From a virus, in the IMG/VR virus record IMGVR_UViG_3300020450_000044, positions 1 through 40,421 of that record: 40,421 nt of DNA, one strand, 5' to 3'. Below, in pieces: positions 7,253 through 14,141 of this stretch. The notes under the pieces are model-generated. The model saw only the letters and a program-made list of their open reading frames with translations. It was not told the DNA's origin and searched no databases. The number at the start of each line of letters is the position of its first letter. Position 1 is the stretch's first letter. Position numbers and translations under genes: made by a program.

Positions 7253-7561
7253 ATGAAATACAATGAAGATAAAATACTAGACGAAATTAAAAGTTATATT
7301 GAAAAAACATATGGGCAACATTATTCATCTACTAAAGATGGATTTCAAGTCCAAGATATGTTAAGACATTTAAATATTGATAAAGATTTCTGTCAATCAA
7401 ATGCGATTAAATACCTATGTAGATATGGTAAGAAGTCAGGCAGAAATAAAATGGATTTATTTAAGGCGATACATTACATAGTATTGTTATTAGATAGTGA
7501 AAACAAGTCTAATGAAAAACCTGATATGGGTATTGATGTAGACGCTTTTAACGGGAGTTAA
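7253..7561 (+). CDS. DUF3310-like protein (T7 gp1.7-related family)
   Basis: A 102-residue protein. The segment 'NAIKYLCRYGKKSGRNKMD' followed by LFKAIHYIVLLLD matches the DUF3310 signature (KYL-R-GKK, then DL-KA-YI). That family includes T7 gp1.7, described as a nucleotide kinase; catalytic equivalence in short members is uncertain. The remaining sequence is polar. It starts after GAGGA and lies 25 bases past the terminator, with the next gene starting 2 bases after its stop. A role in nucleotide supply or modulation is an inference from the family. Confidence 0.6.
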   Translation: MKYNEDKILDEIKSYIEKTYGQHYSSTKDGFQVQDMLRHLNIDKDFCQSNAIKYLCRYGKKSGRNKMDLFKAIHYIVLLLDSENKSNEKPDMGIDVDAFNGS

Positions 7562-7563
7562 TT

Positions 7564-8214
7564 ATGAAATTTAAAGTGAGTATAAAAACACAAACATTAC
7601 GATACACTAGAAACCACGGTTTTGATATCGTAGCACATCCTGCCAAAGGTAGTCAAGTTGAAAGTTTACTTGGTGTCAGGTATGTTTACTTTCTAGGTTG
7701 TGGTGATTATAAGTTACCACAGACAATAAATCATCCTAGAGAAGGTGAGATTGTTAGGGCAAGTGGTCCTGCATTACACAACTGGTTAACTAAAGAACAA
7801 AGTTTACACTTTCAAAATCGTATGATTGTATATCCTAAAGGTTACAATGACCCCTGGTTTAATATACCTATAGGACATAAGGCAACTAAAGATTGGTTGA
7901 AAGTAATGGGTAAGATAACGAATAAAGACGACCTAGAACATTTAAGACATATGGGTAATGGTAAGTGGCGAACTTATAATGGTTATACAACTTATTCAAA
8001 AAACAAAAAGAACGATACAAATGTTATGGGTAAGAAAGGTACCATCGGCGAAGAGATTGTTAAGAGATACTTCTTATCACACGAAGGTGTTGAAGAGGTT
8101 ATATCAAGTGGTGATGTTTATGCCAAATGGGATTTACAAATTAGTTATAACAAACCTAACGAGGTTCCAGATACATATTTAAATGGTACTGACGGAGGAG
8201 TTTACTATGGATAA
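7564..8214 (+). CDS. hypothetical protein, 216 residues
   Basis: I do not recognise this protein. It is a soluble protein with a beta-rich first half (MKFKVSIKTQTLRYTRNHG, and YVYFLGCGDYKLP), a middle Lys/Asn-rich segment and a final part 'KKGTIGEEIVKRYFLSHEG' followed about 20 residues later by KWDLQIS. The GEE...D...WD arrangement is faintly reminiscent of PD-(D/E)xK nucleases, but no convincing motif is present. The protein ends with GTDGGVYYG. Its stop codon is immediately before the strong Shine-Dalgarno of the bS21 gene, so the two are co-transcribed. Confidence 0.6.
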   Translation: MKFKVSIKTQTLRYTRNHGFDIVAHPAKGSQVESLLGVRYVYFLGCGDYKLPQTINHPREGEIVRASGPALHNWLTKEQSLHFQNRMIVYPKGYNDPWFNIPIGHKATKDWLKVMGKITNKDDLEHLRHMGNGKWRTYNGYTTYSKNKKNDTNVMGKKGTIGEEIVKRYFLSHEGVEEVISSGDVYAKWDLQISYNKPNEVPDTYLNGTDGGVYYG

Positions 8215-8227
8215 GGAGGTAATGTAA

Positions 8228-8437
8228 GTGAGTATAACGGTCGTTGTAAGAAATAACAACTTGGAACAAGCAATGCGAGTACTTAAAAAGAAGGTACAGA
8301 AAGCAGGTATTGTTAAAGAGTTGAGACAAAGGCAATATTATGAAAAGCCTTGCGATAAAAGAAATCGTAAAAAGAAAGAAATGACTAGAGCTTGGATTAA
8401 GAAGCAGAAGAAATTAAAAGCTCAAAGAGGTTATTAA
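8228..8437 (+). CDS. rpsU: ribosomal protein bS21 (phage-encoded)
   Basis: A full-length 69-residue small-subunit ribosomal protein bS21. VVRNNNLEQAMRVLKKKV matches the conserved N-terminal helix, and YEKPCDKRNRKKKE the central S21 signature (YEKPSxKRxRxK); the tail is very basic and ends QRGY as in bacterial S21. The start is GTG, set by the perfect AAGGAGGT at 8213-8220 seven bases upstream; the ATG at 8222 is followed at once by a stop. bS21 is the last protein to join the 30S subunit and contacts the anti-Shine-Dalgarno region, so a viral copy could replace the host one and bias initiation. Viral bS21 genes are known in marine phages. The following 300 bases are non-coding and structured. 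Confidence 0.93.
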   Translation: MSITVVVRNNNLEQAMRVLKKKVQKAGIVKELRQRQYYEKPCDKRNRKKKEMTRAWIKKQKKLKAQRGY

Positions 8438-8440
8438 GGG

Positions 8441-8634
8441 TTTTACGCCGATATATATAATATGCTAGGCTGTTCGTAAGTCCTAGTTGAGGCGTAAAAG
8501 GTTGCCGCTACCAGATTTCAAAAATCAAATGCGGTGTCGCTGATGTTTGTTTGGGGTGTCCCTGTGGTTCAACATCTAAAAAAAGAACCTAAAGCGCTAG
8601 AGTTTTGGCTGTATACTCTTTAAAGAAACAGCCA
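8441..8634 (+). ncRNA. candidate structured RNA between bS21 and Hsp20 genes
   Basis: A stretch of 298 bases (8438-8735) has no ORF but much potential base pairing on the + strand. Stems I can see by eye: TTTTACGCC 8441-8449 with GGCGTAAAA 8491-8499, enclosing CTAGG 8465-8469 with CCTAG 8482-8486; CCGC 8505-8508 with GCGG 8531-8534, enclosing GATTT 8514-8518 with AAATC 8522-8526; GATGTT 8542-8547 with AACATC 8571-8576; and TGGCTGT 8606-8612 with ACAGCCA 8628-8634. GGTTC 8566-8570, in the loop of the third element, can pair with GAACC 8585-8589, which would make an H-type pseudoknot. It could be a free RNA, the 3' UTR of bS21, or a regulatory leader. No known RNA family recognised. Confidence 0.5.
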
Positions 8635-8659
8635 CTTGAATTTTATATAATAATGATTA

Positions 8660-8667
8660 TATAAATA
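8660..8667 (+). promoter_or_regulatory. T4-type late promoter box before Hsp20
   Basis: TATAAATA, the exact T4 late -10 sequence recognised by the gp55 sigma factor, in non-coding DNA 69 bases before the Hsp20 ATG. Predicted transcription starts near 8673, at the foot of the hairpin 8673-8692. Confidence 0.7.
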
Positions 8668-8672
8668 ATAAT

Positions 8673-8692
8673 GACACGCCTAATAGGGTGTC
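8673..8692 (+). other. 5'-terminal mRNA hairpin of the Hsp20 late transcript
   Basis: GACACGCC (8673-8680) pairs with GGGTGTC (8686-8692) across a TAATA loop, with one bulged G. It lies where a transcript from the late box at 8660 would begin, so it would cap the 5' end of the mRNA. Confidence 0.55.
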
Positions 8693-8735
8693 GTAATATA
8701 AAGAAAATAACTTTGCTTAATAAAGGAGGTTAGAA

Positions 8736-9176
8736 ATGACACATAAAGCACTATCTATTTTCAATCAATTAAGACCAGTATCAGTAGGATTTGATAATGT
8801 CTTTGACCATTTTGAACAAATGTTTGAAGGCGATATGTTATCAAGTATGCCTAGTTTTCCACATTACAATATTGTGAAAACTGATAAGAACAAGTACGAT
8901 ATAGAAATCGCTCTTGCTGGTTATTCAAAAAAAGACATTGAAGTAAACCTAGAAGAAGGTGTACTATCAATTAAATCTAAAAAAGAAGACAAAGAAGAAA
9001 CTAAAGATGGCGAAGTAATCCATAAAGGTATCGCTAAAAGGTATTTTTCTAAATCTTTCACAATCGCTGATGATGTAGAAGTCAAAGGTGCCGAGTTGAA
9101 AGACGGTCTTTTAAAGGTATCTATGGAAAGAATTATACCTGACCATAAGAAACCAAGAAATATTGCGATTAAGTAA
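8736..9176 (+). CDS. small heat-shock protein Hsp20 (IbpA-like)
   Basis: A 146-residue alpha-crystallin-domain chaperone. Residues about 45-140 form the domain: 'KYDIEIALAGYSKKDIEV' is the conserved N-terminal strand set, VLSIKSKK follows, and 'ELKDGLLKVSME' is the A-x-x-x-G-x-L signature region. The C-terminal IPDHKKPRNIAIK ends with the usual I-x-I-type tail. These chaperones hold unfolding proteins in the cytoplasm; marine T4-like phages often carry one. The Shine-Dalgarno AAAGGAGGT is strong and the gene has its own late box upstream and a UUCG hairpin downstream, so it looks like a single-gene transcription unit used late, perhaps in virion assembly. Confidence 0.95.
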   Translation: MTHKALSIFNQLRPVSVGFDNVFDHFEQMFEGDMLSSMPSFPHYNIVKTDKNKYDIEIALAGYSKKDIEVNLEEGVLSIKSKKEDKEETKDGEVIHKGIAKRYFSKSFTIADDVEVKGAELKDGLLKVSMERIIPDHKKPRNIAIK

Positions 9177-9187
9177 TATTAATAGAT

Positions 9188-9209
9188 AGTCTGGCCTTCG
9201 GGCCAGGCT
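9188..9209 (+). terminator. UUCG-loop hairpin after Hsp20
   Basis: AGTCTGGCC (9188-9196), a TTCG loop and GGCCAGGCT (9201-9209) form a 9-bp stem with one G-U pair and a C(UUCG)G tetraloop. There is no real U-run after it (ATTGACA follows), so it may act as an mRNA 3' stabiliser or weak terminator. The next promoter begins two bases later. Confidence 0.75.
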
Positions 9210-9210
9210 A

Positions 9211-9239
9211 TTGACAATCCCACCTCAATTTGATATATT
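9211..9239 (+). promoter_or_regulatory. sigma70 promoter for peroxiredoxin
   Basis: TTGACA (9211-9216), 17-nt spacer, TATATT (9234-9239): 11 of 12 consensus bases with ideal spacing. It starts directly after the UUCG hairpin and lies 39 bases before the gene. Confidence 0.85.
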
Positions 9240-9278
9240 AGTGAATTGATTTGTTAATTATAATATGGAGTAAACTAT

Positions 9279-9818
9279 ATGCAAGGTATGAAAATCCCAA
9301 AGGTTACATTTAGAGTTAGAACTGGTGACGAGGTTCCAACAGACGGCGGGTGTGCAATCGGTGGTGAGTGGAAGAATATGACGACAGACGATTACTTTAA
9401 AGGTAAGCGTGTTGTTCTTTTCTCTCTCCCAGGTGCATTTACGCCTACTTGTTCCTCACAACAACTACCAGGCTTTGAAAAAGAGTATGGTCAGATTAAA
9501 CTTCTAGCTGTAGATGATGTCTATTGCGTTTCAGTAAACGATAGTTTCGTTATGAACGCTTGGGCAAAGAGTTTAGGTATTGATAATGTCAAAATGATAC
9601 CTGATGGCTCAGGAAACTTTACACGATTTATGGGTATGCTTGTAGGTAAGAACCATCTAGGTTTCGGTAATCGTTCTTGGAGATATATGGCTGTTATCAA
9701 TGACGGAGTTATTGAGAAATGGTGGCAAGAACCTGGAATTAATAACGAAGGATTAGATGATGACCCTTACTTTGAGAGTACACCTAAAAATGTTATTGAC
9801 TATTTACGAAATAATTAG
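9279..9818 (+). CDS. peroxiredoxin (Prx5-like, AhpC/TSA superfamily)
   Basis: A 179-residue thiol peroxidase. FSLPGAFTPTCSSQQLPGFE (residues 48-67) is the Prx5-type active site, with peroxidatic cysteine C58 and conserved P51 and T55; 'VSVNDSFVMNAWAKSLG' follows as in the family. The C-terminal part contains GNRSWRYMAVINDGVIEKWW. The enzyme reduces hydrogen peroxide or organic peroxides in the cytoplasm with a thiol donor such as glutaredoxin or thioredoxin; no donor gene is seen here. It has its own sigma70 promoter and the clamp gene promoter follows at once, so it is probably an early stress-relief gene. Only C25 and C88 are other cysteines, leaving the resolving partner uncertain. Confidence 0.93.
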   Translation: MQGMKIPKVTFRVRTGDEVPTDGGCAIGGEWKNMTTDDYFKGKRVVLFSLPGAFTPTCSSQQLPGFEKEYGQIKLLAVDDVYCVSVNDSFVMNAWAKSLGIDNVKMIPDGSGNFTRFMGMLVGKNHLGFGNRSWRYMAVINDGVIEKWWQEPGINNEGLDDDPYFESTPKNVIDYLRNN

Positions 9819-9825
9819 TCGCCTA

Positions 9826-9854
9826 TTGACAAAGGACCCACACTATTATATAAT
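9826..9854 (+). promoter_or_regulatory. perfect-consensus sigma70 promoter for the clamp operon
   Basis: TTGACA (9826-9831), 17-nt spacer, TATAAT (9849-9854): all 12 consensus bases with ideal spacing, 27 bases before the clamp ATG. Likely a strong early promoter for the clamp and clamp-loader genes. Confidence 0.93.
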
Positions 9855-9880
9855 GAAAACAATTAAGGAGAAACTTTATT

Positions 9881-10546
9881 ATGAACCTATCTAACGATAC
9901 AATCGCAATCTTAAAAAACTTTGCGAATATTAATCAGAATATTCTGGTTAAACCTGGTGAGAAATTAAATACAATTTCTACTATGAAAAACATACTGGCA
10001 ACTGCTAGTATTAAAGAAAACTTTGAGCAAGAGTTTGCAATATATGACTTGCCTGAATTTTTGAGAACTTTAGATTTATTTGAAACTCCAACATTGAAGT
10101 TTAATGGTGGAACAAGTGTAGGTATATCTGGCAAAGATGGTAAGTCTGCTAGTAAATATACTTTCGCTGATAAATCAGTTATTGTTGCACCTACTAAAAC
10201 GATAACAATGCCTGATACTGAAATCGCATTTAAATTATCTAAAGACAACTTATCAAAATTAATGAAAGGTGTGGTTACTCTTAACTTGCCTGACATTGAA
10301 GTTATAGGTAACGGCAGTACAATTCAGTTAGTCGCTAATGACAGAAAAAACAAAGCGTCTAATAAGTTTAGTATTGATATCGGTACAACTGATAAGACTT
10401 TCAAAGCATACTTCAAGGCAGAAAACTTTAAAATGATTGAAGATGATTATGATGTTTCTGTTTCAAAACAGAAGATAAGTCATTTTGTTGGAAGACAAAA
10501 ACCAGTACAATACTGGATTGCATTAGAACCTGAAAGTGAATTTTAA
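9881..10546 (+). CDS. 45: DNA polymerase sliding clamp (T4 gp45-like)
   Basis: A 221-residue processivity clamp that trimerises around DNA and tethers the polymerase; in T4 it also activates late transcription. The N-terminus 'LSNDTIAILKNFANINQNIL' is characteristic of gp45 (LSKDTTALLKNFATINSGI in T4), and the length matches T4 gp45 (228). 'EFAIYDLPEFLRTL' and the C-terminal YWIALEPESEF also fit. It is first in the order clamp, gp44, gp62, regA, as in T4, and is driven by a consensus promoter with AAGGAGA as ribosome site. The T4-late boxes found elsewhere in the window make a dual role in late transcription plausible. Confidence 0.95.
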   Translation: MNLSNDTIAILKNFANINQNILVKPGEKLNTISTMKNILATASIKENFEQEFAIYDLPEFLRTLDLFETPTLKFNGGTSVGISGKDGKSASKYTFADKSVIVAPTKTITMPDTEIAFKLSKDNLSKLMKGVVTLNLPDIEVIGNGSTIQLVANDRKNKASNKFSIDIGTTDKTFKAYFKAENFKMIEDDYDVSVSKQKISHFVGRQKPVQYWIALEPESEF

Positions 10547-10566
10547 ATTGTGATGAGGTATATATT

Positions 10567-11511
10567 ATGGCAGATTTTTTATGGGTTGAGAAATATCGTC
10601 CCAAGAAAATTAGTGAGTGTATTCTACCAGAGGATATCAAAACTACTTTTCAAAACTTTCTAAAACAAGGTCAGATAAGTCACCTACTTCTATCAGGCAC
10701 AGCAGGCACAGGTAAGACAACCGTTGCTCGTGCTTTGTGTGAAGAGTTAGGTGTTGATTATATGGTCCTCAATGGGTCAGACGAAGGTCGTCAAATTGAT
10801 ACATTGAGAACTACAATCAAAAACTTTGCGAGTACCGTAAGTCTTACAGAAGATTCCCCACATAAAGTTATTATATTAGACGAGGCAGACTATACAAATG
10901 CTGATAGTGTGCAACCTGCGTTAAGAAACTTTATGGAAGAGTTTCATAAGAATTGTAGATTTATATTTACTTGTAATTTTAAAAGTAAAATCATACCTGC
11001 CTTACAATCAAGGTGTACGGTTATTGATTTTAAAGTTGTAAATGGTCAACGAAAGAAATGTGCTGACCAGTTATTAACAAGATTAACTAGTGTTCTAAAT
11101 GAAGAGAAGGTACCTTTTGATAAAAAAGTATTAGCAGAATTAATTATCAAACACTTTCCTGATTTCAGACGGACTATCAATGAACTTCAAAGATATTCAG
11201 TAAGAGGTAAGATTGATAGCGGGATACTATTTTCCATATCAGAAGCAAACAATAAAGAACTAATCGCAACATTAAAAGAAAAAAGATTTAATGATATGCG
11301 TAAATGGGTTATACAGAATATAGATAAAGAGCCTGTCTCTATGTTTAGAGCAATCTATGAGTTATTACATAAAGCACTAGACCCTAAATCTATACCTCAA
11401 TCTGTTCTTATTCTTGCAGGTTATCAGTACAAGGCGGCTTTTGTCGCAGACCAAGAAATTAATATGGTCGCTTGTCTAACCGAGATAATGGCAAATTGTA
11501 AGTTTAAATAA
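10567..11511 (+). CDS. 44: clamp loader ATPase subunit (T4 gp44-like)
   Basis: A 314-residue AAA+ ATPase that opens and loads the clamp. It begins FLWVEKYRPKKISECILP as in T4 gp44 and RFC small subunits. Walker A is LSGTAGTGKTT (about 43-53), Walker B VIILDEADYT (about 99-108), and LQSRCTVIDF carries the SRC arginine-finger motif. The C-terminal collar part contains HFPDFRRTINELQRYS. Length is close to T4 (319). It starts 20 bases after the clamp stop and its last base is shared with the start of gp62 (TAATG), matching the coupled gp44/gp62 translation known in T4. Confidence 0.96.
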   Translation: MADFLWVEKYRPKKISECILPEDIKTTFQNFLKQGQISHLLLSGTAGTGKTTVARALCEELGVDYMVLNGSDEGRQIDTLRTTIKNFASTVSLTEDSPHKVIILDEADYTNADSVQPALRNFMEEFHKNCRFIFTCNFKSKIIPALQSRCTVIDFKVVNGQRKKCADQLLTRLTSVLNEEKVPFDKKVLAELIIKHFPDFRRTINELQRYSVRGKIDSGILFSISEANNKELIATLKEKRFNDMRKWVIQNIDKEPVSMFRAIYELLHKALDPKSIPQSVLILAGYQYKAAFVADQEINMVACLTEIMANCKFK

Positions 11512-11906
11512 TGGCTTACGAACTCAAAGATTACCTGAATAGTATTAACTTCACTAAACAGGACTTGATGGCAGACGGAGATATATTCTGGGAGAAGAAG
11601 TACCCAGCGTATATTGTTAATCGTTGTCTATCTTATCACCACGATACCTTACCCATTGCAAATGAAATGAACGGGTATCATTTTCTTCCCAATCAGGTTC
11701 AATATTCGTTTTTACTAAATATTGTAAGAAAGAAAAAGCGATTTGCTCGTTGGGCAAAAGTTGAAAAACTTTCAAATTTAGAGTATGTAAAAGAGTATTA
11801 TGGTTATAGTAATGAAAAAGCAAAGACCGCTCTCAGCATATTGACTAAACAACAAATTGAACTTATAAAAAAATCCTTGCAAAAGGGTGGGAGAAAACAG
11901 AAATGA
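11511..11906 (+). CDS. 62: clamp loader small subunit (T4 gp62-like)
   Basis: A 131-residue protein, shorter than T4 gp62 (187), in the gp62 position directly after gp44. 'LKDYLNSINFTKQDLM', followed by FWEKKYPAYIVNRCLSYH and HFLPNQVQYSFLLN, is the family pattern (Y-P-x-Y-I-V-N-R-C). It contributes the non-ATPase arm of the loader pentamer. The shortened C-terminus ends in a basic tail (KKSLQKGGRKQK). It overlaps gp44 by one base and regA by four, so all three are probably translated together. Confidence 0.93.
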   Translation: MAYELKDYLNSINFTKQDLMADGDIFWEKKYPAYIVNRCLSYHHDTLPIANEMNGYHFLPNQVQYSFLLNIVRKKKRFARWAKVEKLSNLEYVKEYYGYSNEKAKTALSILTKQQIELIKKSLQKGGRKQK

Positions 11907-12352
11907 CAGATAGCGTTAACTGGTCGCCAGAAGATATGCTTGAGGTAACAATAAAGCAACCTGACGATTTTTTAAAAGTAAGAGAGACATTAACAAGAAT
12001 AGGCGTTGCAAGTCGTAAAGACAAGACACTATTTCAATCTTGCCATATACTTCACAAACAAGGTAAATACTTCATTGTACACTTCAAAGAACTATTTGCT
12101 TTAGATGGTAAGAAAGCAACATTAACTCAAAACGATATTCAAAGAAGAAATACAATCGCCGTACTACTACAAGATTGGAACTTAATATCAGTAGTTAAGA
12201 AAGAGGCAGCCGAAGATAAGGCACCTTTAAGTCAGATAAAAGTATTACCTTTTAAAGAAAAGAAAGAATGGAATTTGAGTGCTAAATATAATATTGGTAA
12301 GAAACTAGAAGACAAAAAGGAAGAGACCTCGGATGCAAGTACCAAAGTTTAA
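11903..12352 (+). CDS. regA: RegA-like translational repressor
   Basis: A 149-residue RNA-binding repressor. 'MLEVTIKQPDDFLKVRETL' then TRIGVASRKDKTLFQSCHIL and YFIVHFKELFALDGKKA align along almost the whole of T4 RegA (122 residues), and EWNLSAKYNIG matches its C-terminus. An N-terminal extension of about 12 residues and an acidic Lys/Glu tail are additional. In T4, RegA binds the start regions of many early mRNAs, including those of the clamp and clamp loader, and blocks ribosome binding. The conserved position after gp62 suggests the same feedback role. It overlaps gp62 by 4 bases and the RimK-like gene by 20. Confidence 0.93.
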   Translation: MTDSVNWSPEDMLEVTIKQPDDFLKVRETLTRIGVASRKDKTLFQSCHILHKQGKYFIVHFKELFALDGKKATLTQNDIQRRNTIAVLLQDWNLISVVKKEAAEDKAPLSQIKVLPFKEKKEWNLSAKYNIGKKLEDKKEETSDASTKV

Positions 12353-13820
12353 AGATTTCATAACAGAAAAGGTTGAACGAGAAGGCAAACCAATTACGAT
12401 TGCCGTTGTTACCAAGACTAATCCTAATTTAAAAAAGAGAAAAGTCGGTGGTAAAGAAGACAAAGAACTTACCGTAAAACTTATTAACGATACTTGCGAA
12501 GAATTAAATATCAAGTGTGTAGTTATTGAAACTAGACACGCTATCATTACAGGTAAAGACGAAGAGAAGAATACTCTAACAATCTATAACTATGATGGTA
12601 AAGATACTGAACATACATTTATAGGTAAAGATACCGTTTGTGTTACCAGAGCAGGTGCAGTAGAAGATGAAAGTGGATTATCAATTATATCTGCCTTTCA
12701 AAATTCAGGTGCGTTTATGTGTAATACTAGAAACGCTATGTTAACTTGTAATAACAAATTGACAACTGCTCTATTATTTGAGAAGTTTGGTATACCTACA
12801 CCTAGAACTGCTTTCGTTTCTAACGAGAAGAATATAGATGACGCAATGAAACTAATAGGTAATAAGTTTCCTGTTGTCTTAAAAACTCTAACAGGAACGC
12901 AAGGTATTGGTGTTGTAAAATTAGATAGTTATGAATCCCTAGTATCTACTATTCAGGCATTATGGAAACACGGTGCTGAATTGTTGATACAAGAATTTAT
13001 GCCTGTTAAGTTTGATGTAAGAACTTTCGTGGTAGACAATAAGATATTTGCAAGTACAAAAAGAATACAATCATCATTTGACTTTAGAACTAATACTCAT
13101 AGAGGTGCAGAAGCGAAACCTTATAAGTTAAGTGAAGAAGAAATTGAATTAGTATTAAAAGCAAGTAGAGTAAGTAAAGCATACCTAGTAGGAGTTGACC
13201 ATATAATCCACGATGGTAAACATTATCTATTAGAAGTAAATGGTTCGCCAGGTACTGGTGCAGATTACGAAGGTTATCTATATAAAGATTTACAAGGACC
13301 TACACCTGGGGGTGCAATATCAGGTAAGCAACTTGTTAAGAATTTTGTTAAGTATGTCATAGATAGAGACAACTGGGATAGACAATCACTACAAGAGGTA
13401 GGTTGGTTAGAGACTATTGAAGTTGGTGACATAGGTAAGATTAGAGCGAAGATGGATACAGGTAACGGTGCTCACGCTTGTTCAATGCACGCCGAAGATA
13501 TCAAAGTAAATGGTAAAACGGTAACTTGGAACTACAATGGCAAAAAATATTCGGCACCGAAGTACGGGGAGTCCAGAGTGTTTAGAGCAAACGCAGAAGG
13601 AGACGAACCATCAGAAGTAAGAACTACCGTACTATTAGATTTAACCTTTAATGGTTTCACATATAAAGATATAGAATTTGGACTAGACCAAAGACCTAGG
13701 GCGAGGTCCGATGTATTACTTAATAGAGAAGTTATCCGTATGTTCAATGCGTCTGTTAATCCTAACAGGACTTTTGTATTAAGTAAAAGGTTACCACCTA
13801 TTGACAAAAAGAAAAAATAA
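12333..13820 (+). CDS. RimK-type ATP-grasp ligase fused to RimB-type retropepsin-like protease
   Basis: A 495-residue two-domain protein. The first about 345 residues are a RimK/ATP-grasp ligase: TLTGTQGIGVV (phosphate loop), ELLIQEFMP, DVRTFVV and LLEVNGSPGTGADYEGY (metal ligands E and N). The last about 140 residues are a retropepsin-like 'ATP-dependent zinc protease' domain with catalytic-type motif MDTGNGAHACSMHAEDI around D375, plus KYGESRVFRAN and RPRARSDVLLNRE. In bacteria RimK adds glutamates to the tail of ribosomal protein S6, and RimB-like proteases are its genetic partners. The fusion with a bS21 gene in the same phage points to ribosome modification, by inference. The N-terminus MQVPKFKDFITEKV resembles a capsid-targeting peptide. 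Confidence 0.88.
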   Translation: MQVPKFKDFITEKVEREGKPITIAVVTKTNPNLKKRKVGGKEDKELTVKLINDTCEELNIKCVVIETRHAIITGKDEEKNTLTIYNYDGKDTEHTFIGKDTVCVTRAGAVEDESGLSIISAFQNSGAFMCNTRNAMLTCNNKLTTALLFEKFGIPTPRTAFVSNEKNIDDAMKLIGNKFPVVLKTLTGTQGIGVVKLDSYESLVSTIQALWKHGAELLIQEFMPVKFDVRTFVVDNKIFASTKRIQSSFDFRTNTHRGAEAKPYKLSEEEIELVLKASRVSKAYLVGVDHIIHDGKHYLLEVNGSPGTGADYEGYLYKDLQGPTPGGAISGKQLVKNFVKYVIDRDNWDRQSLQEVGWLETIEVGDIGKIRAKMDTGNGAHACSMHAEDIKVNGKTVTWNYNGKKYSAPKYGESRVFRANAEGDEPSEVRTTVLLDLTFNGFTYKDIEFGLDQRPRARSDVLLNREVIRMFNASVNPNRTFVLSKRLPPIDKKKK

Positions 13821-13829
13821 TGATAGTAT
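13801..13829 (+). promoter_or_regulatory. sigma70-like promoter abutting a start codon
   Basis: TTGACA (13801-13806), 17-nt spacer, TAGTAT (13824-13829), then GGAGATATT and the ATG at 13839. The uvsX gene has the same arrangement with the same nine-base distance to its ATG. Transcription would start about 2-4 bases before the ATG. Confidence 0.6.
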
Positions 13830-13838
13830 GGAGATATT

Positions 13839-14141
13839 ATGAAAAATATAAAGATAGTAAGATTAACAACTGGTGAAGATTTGATTGGTGAAGTAAAAGA
13901 AGGTTCTGGTGTTGTAAACATTAAGAAACCTTACATCATATATCCAACTTCTCAACCTAAACCTGGTGAGGCAATTAAGTTTGGTATGTTCACATATATA
14001 CCATATGCAGAAACAGACGATATTACTTTTGACGAGAAACATATATTAGTAATCGTTGAACCTAAACAAGATTTACTTGCTAGTTATAATCAAAGCGTAA
14101 GCAAAATAATACAGAAAACAGGACCTCAATTAATAACATAA
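13839..14141 (+). CDS. Sm/Lsm-like small phage protein
   Basis: A 100-residue protein with a predicted small beta-barrel: 'MKNIKIVRLTTGEDLIGEV' then VVNIKKPYIIYP resembles the Sm1 half of Lsm-like proteins (xVRLxTGEDVIGxV, ...KPxxI), a type repeatedly found in marine T4-like phages near the clamp-loader and polymerase genes. Sm-fold proteins usually bind RNA as rings, but the phage members have no established role. The ribosome site GGAG is nine bases before the ATG and lies between the -10 of the promoter and the start codon. The gene's last base is shared with the ferredoxin ATG. Confidence 0.65.
   Translation: MKNIKIVRLTTGEDLIGEVKEGSGVVNIKKPYIIYPTSQPKPGEAIKFGMFTYIPYAETDDITFDEKHILVIVEPKQDLLASYNQSVSKIIQKTGPQLIT

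Noticed and set aside
7958-8182. 74-residue + strand ORF inside the 216-residue gene
   Set aside because: Out-of-frame shadow with no ribosome site and no recognisable protein features.
7564-8214. PD-(D/E)xK nuclease in the 216-residue hypothetical protein
   Set aside because: GEE...WDLQIS is only loosely similar; the core D-(D/E)-x-K spacing is not convincing.
8207-8227. Mini-ORF ATG GAT AAG GAG GTA ATG TAA before the bS21 start
   Set aside because: It is the Shine-Dalgarno region itself; a 6-codon peptide could couple translation but nothing supports it.
8560-8582. GGTTCAACATC resembling a tRNA or tmRNA T-arm in the non-coding segment
   Set aside because: No 5-bp T stem closes the loop, there is no acceptor stem or CCA, and the same bases are better explained by the GATGTT/AACATC stem and the GGTTC/GAACC pairing.
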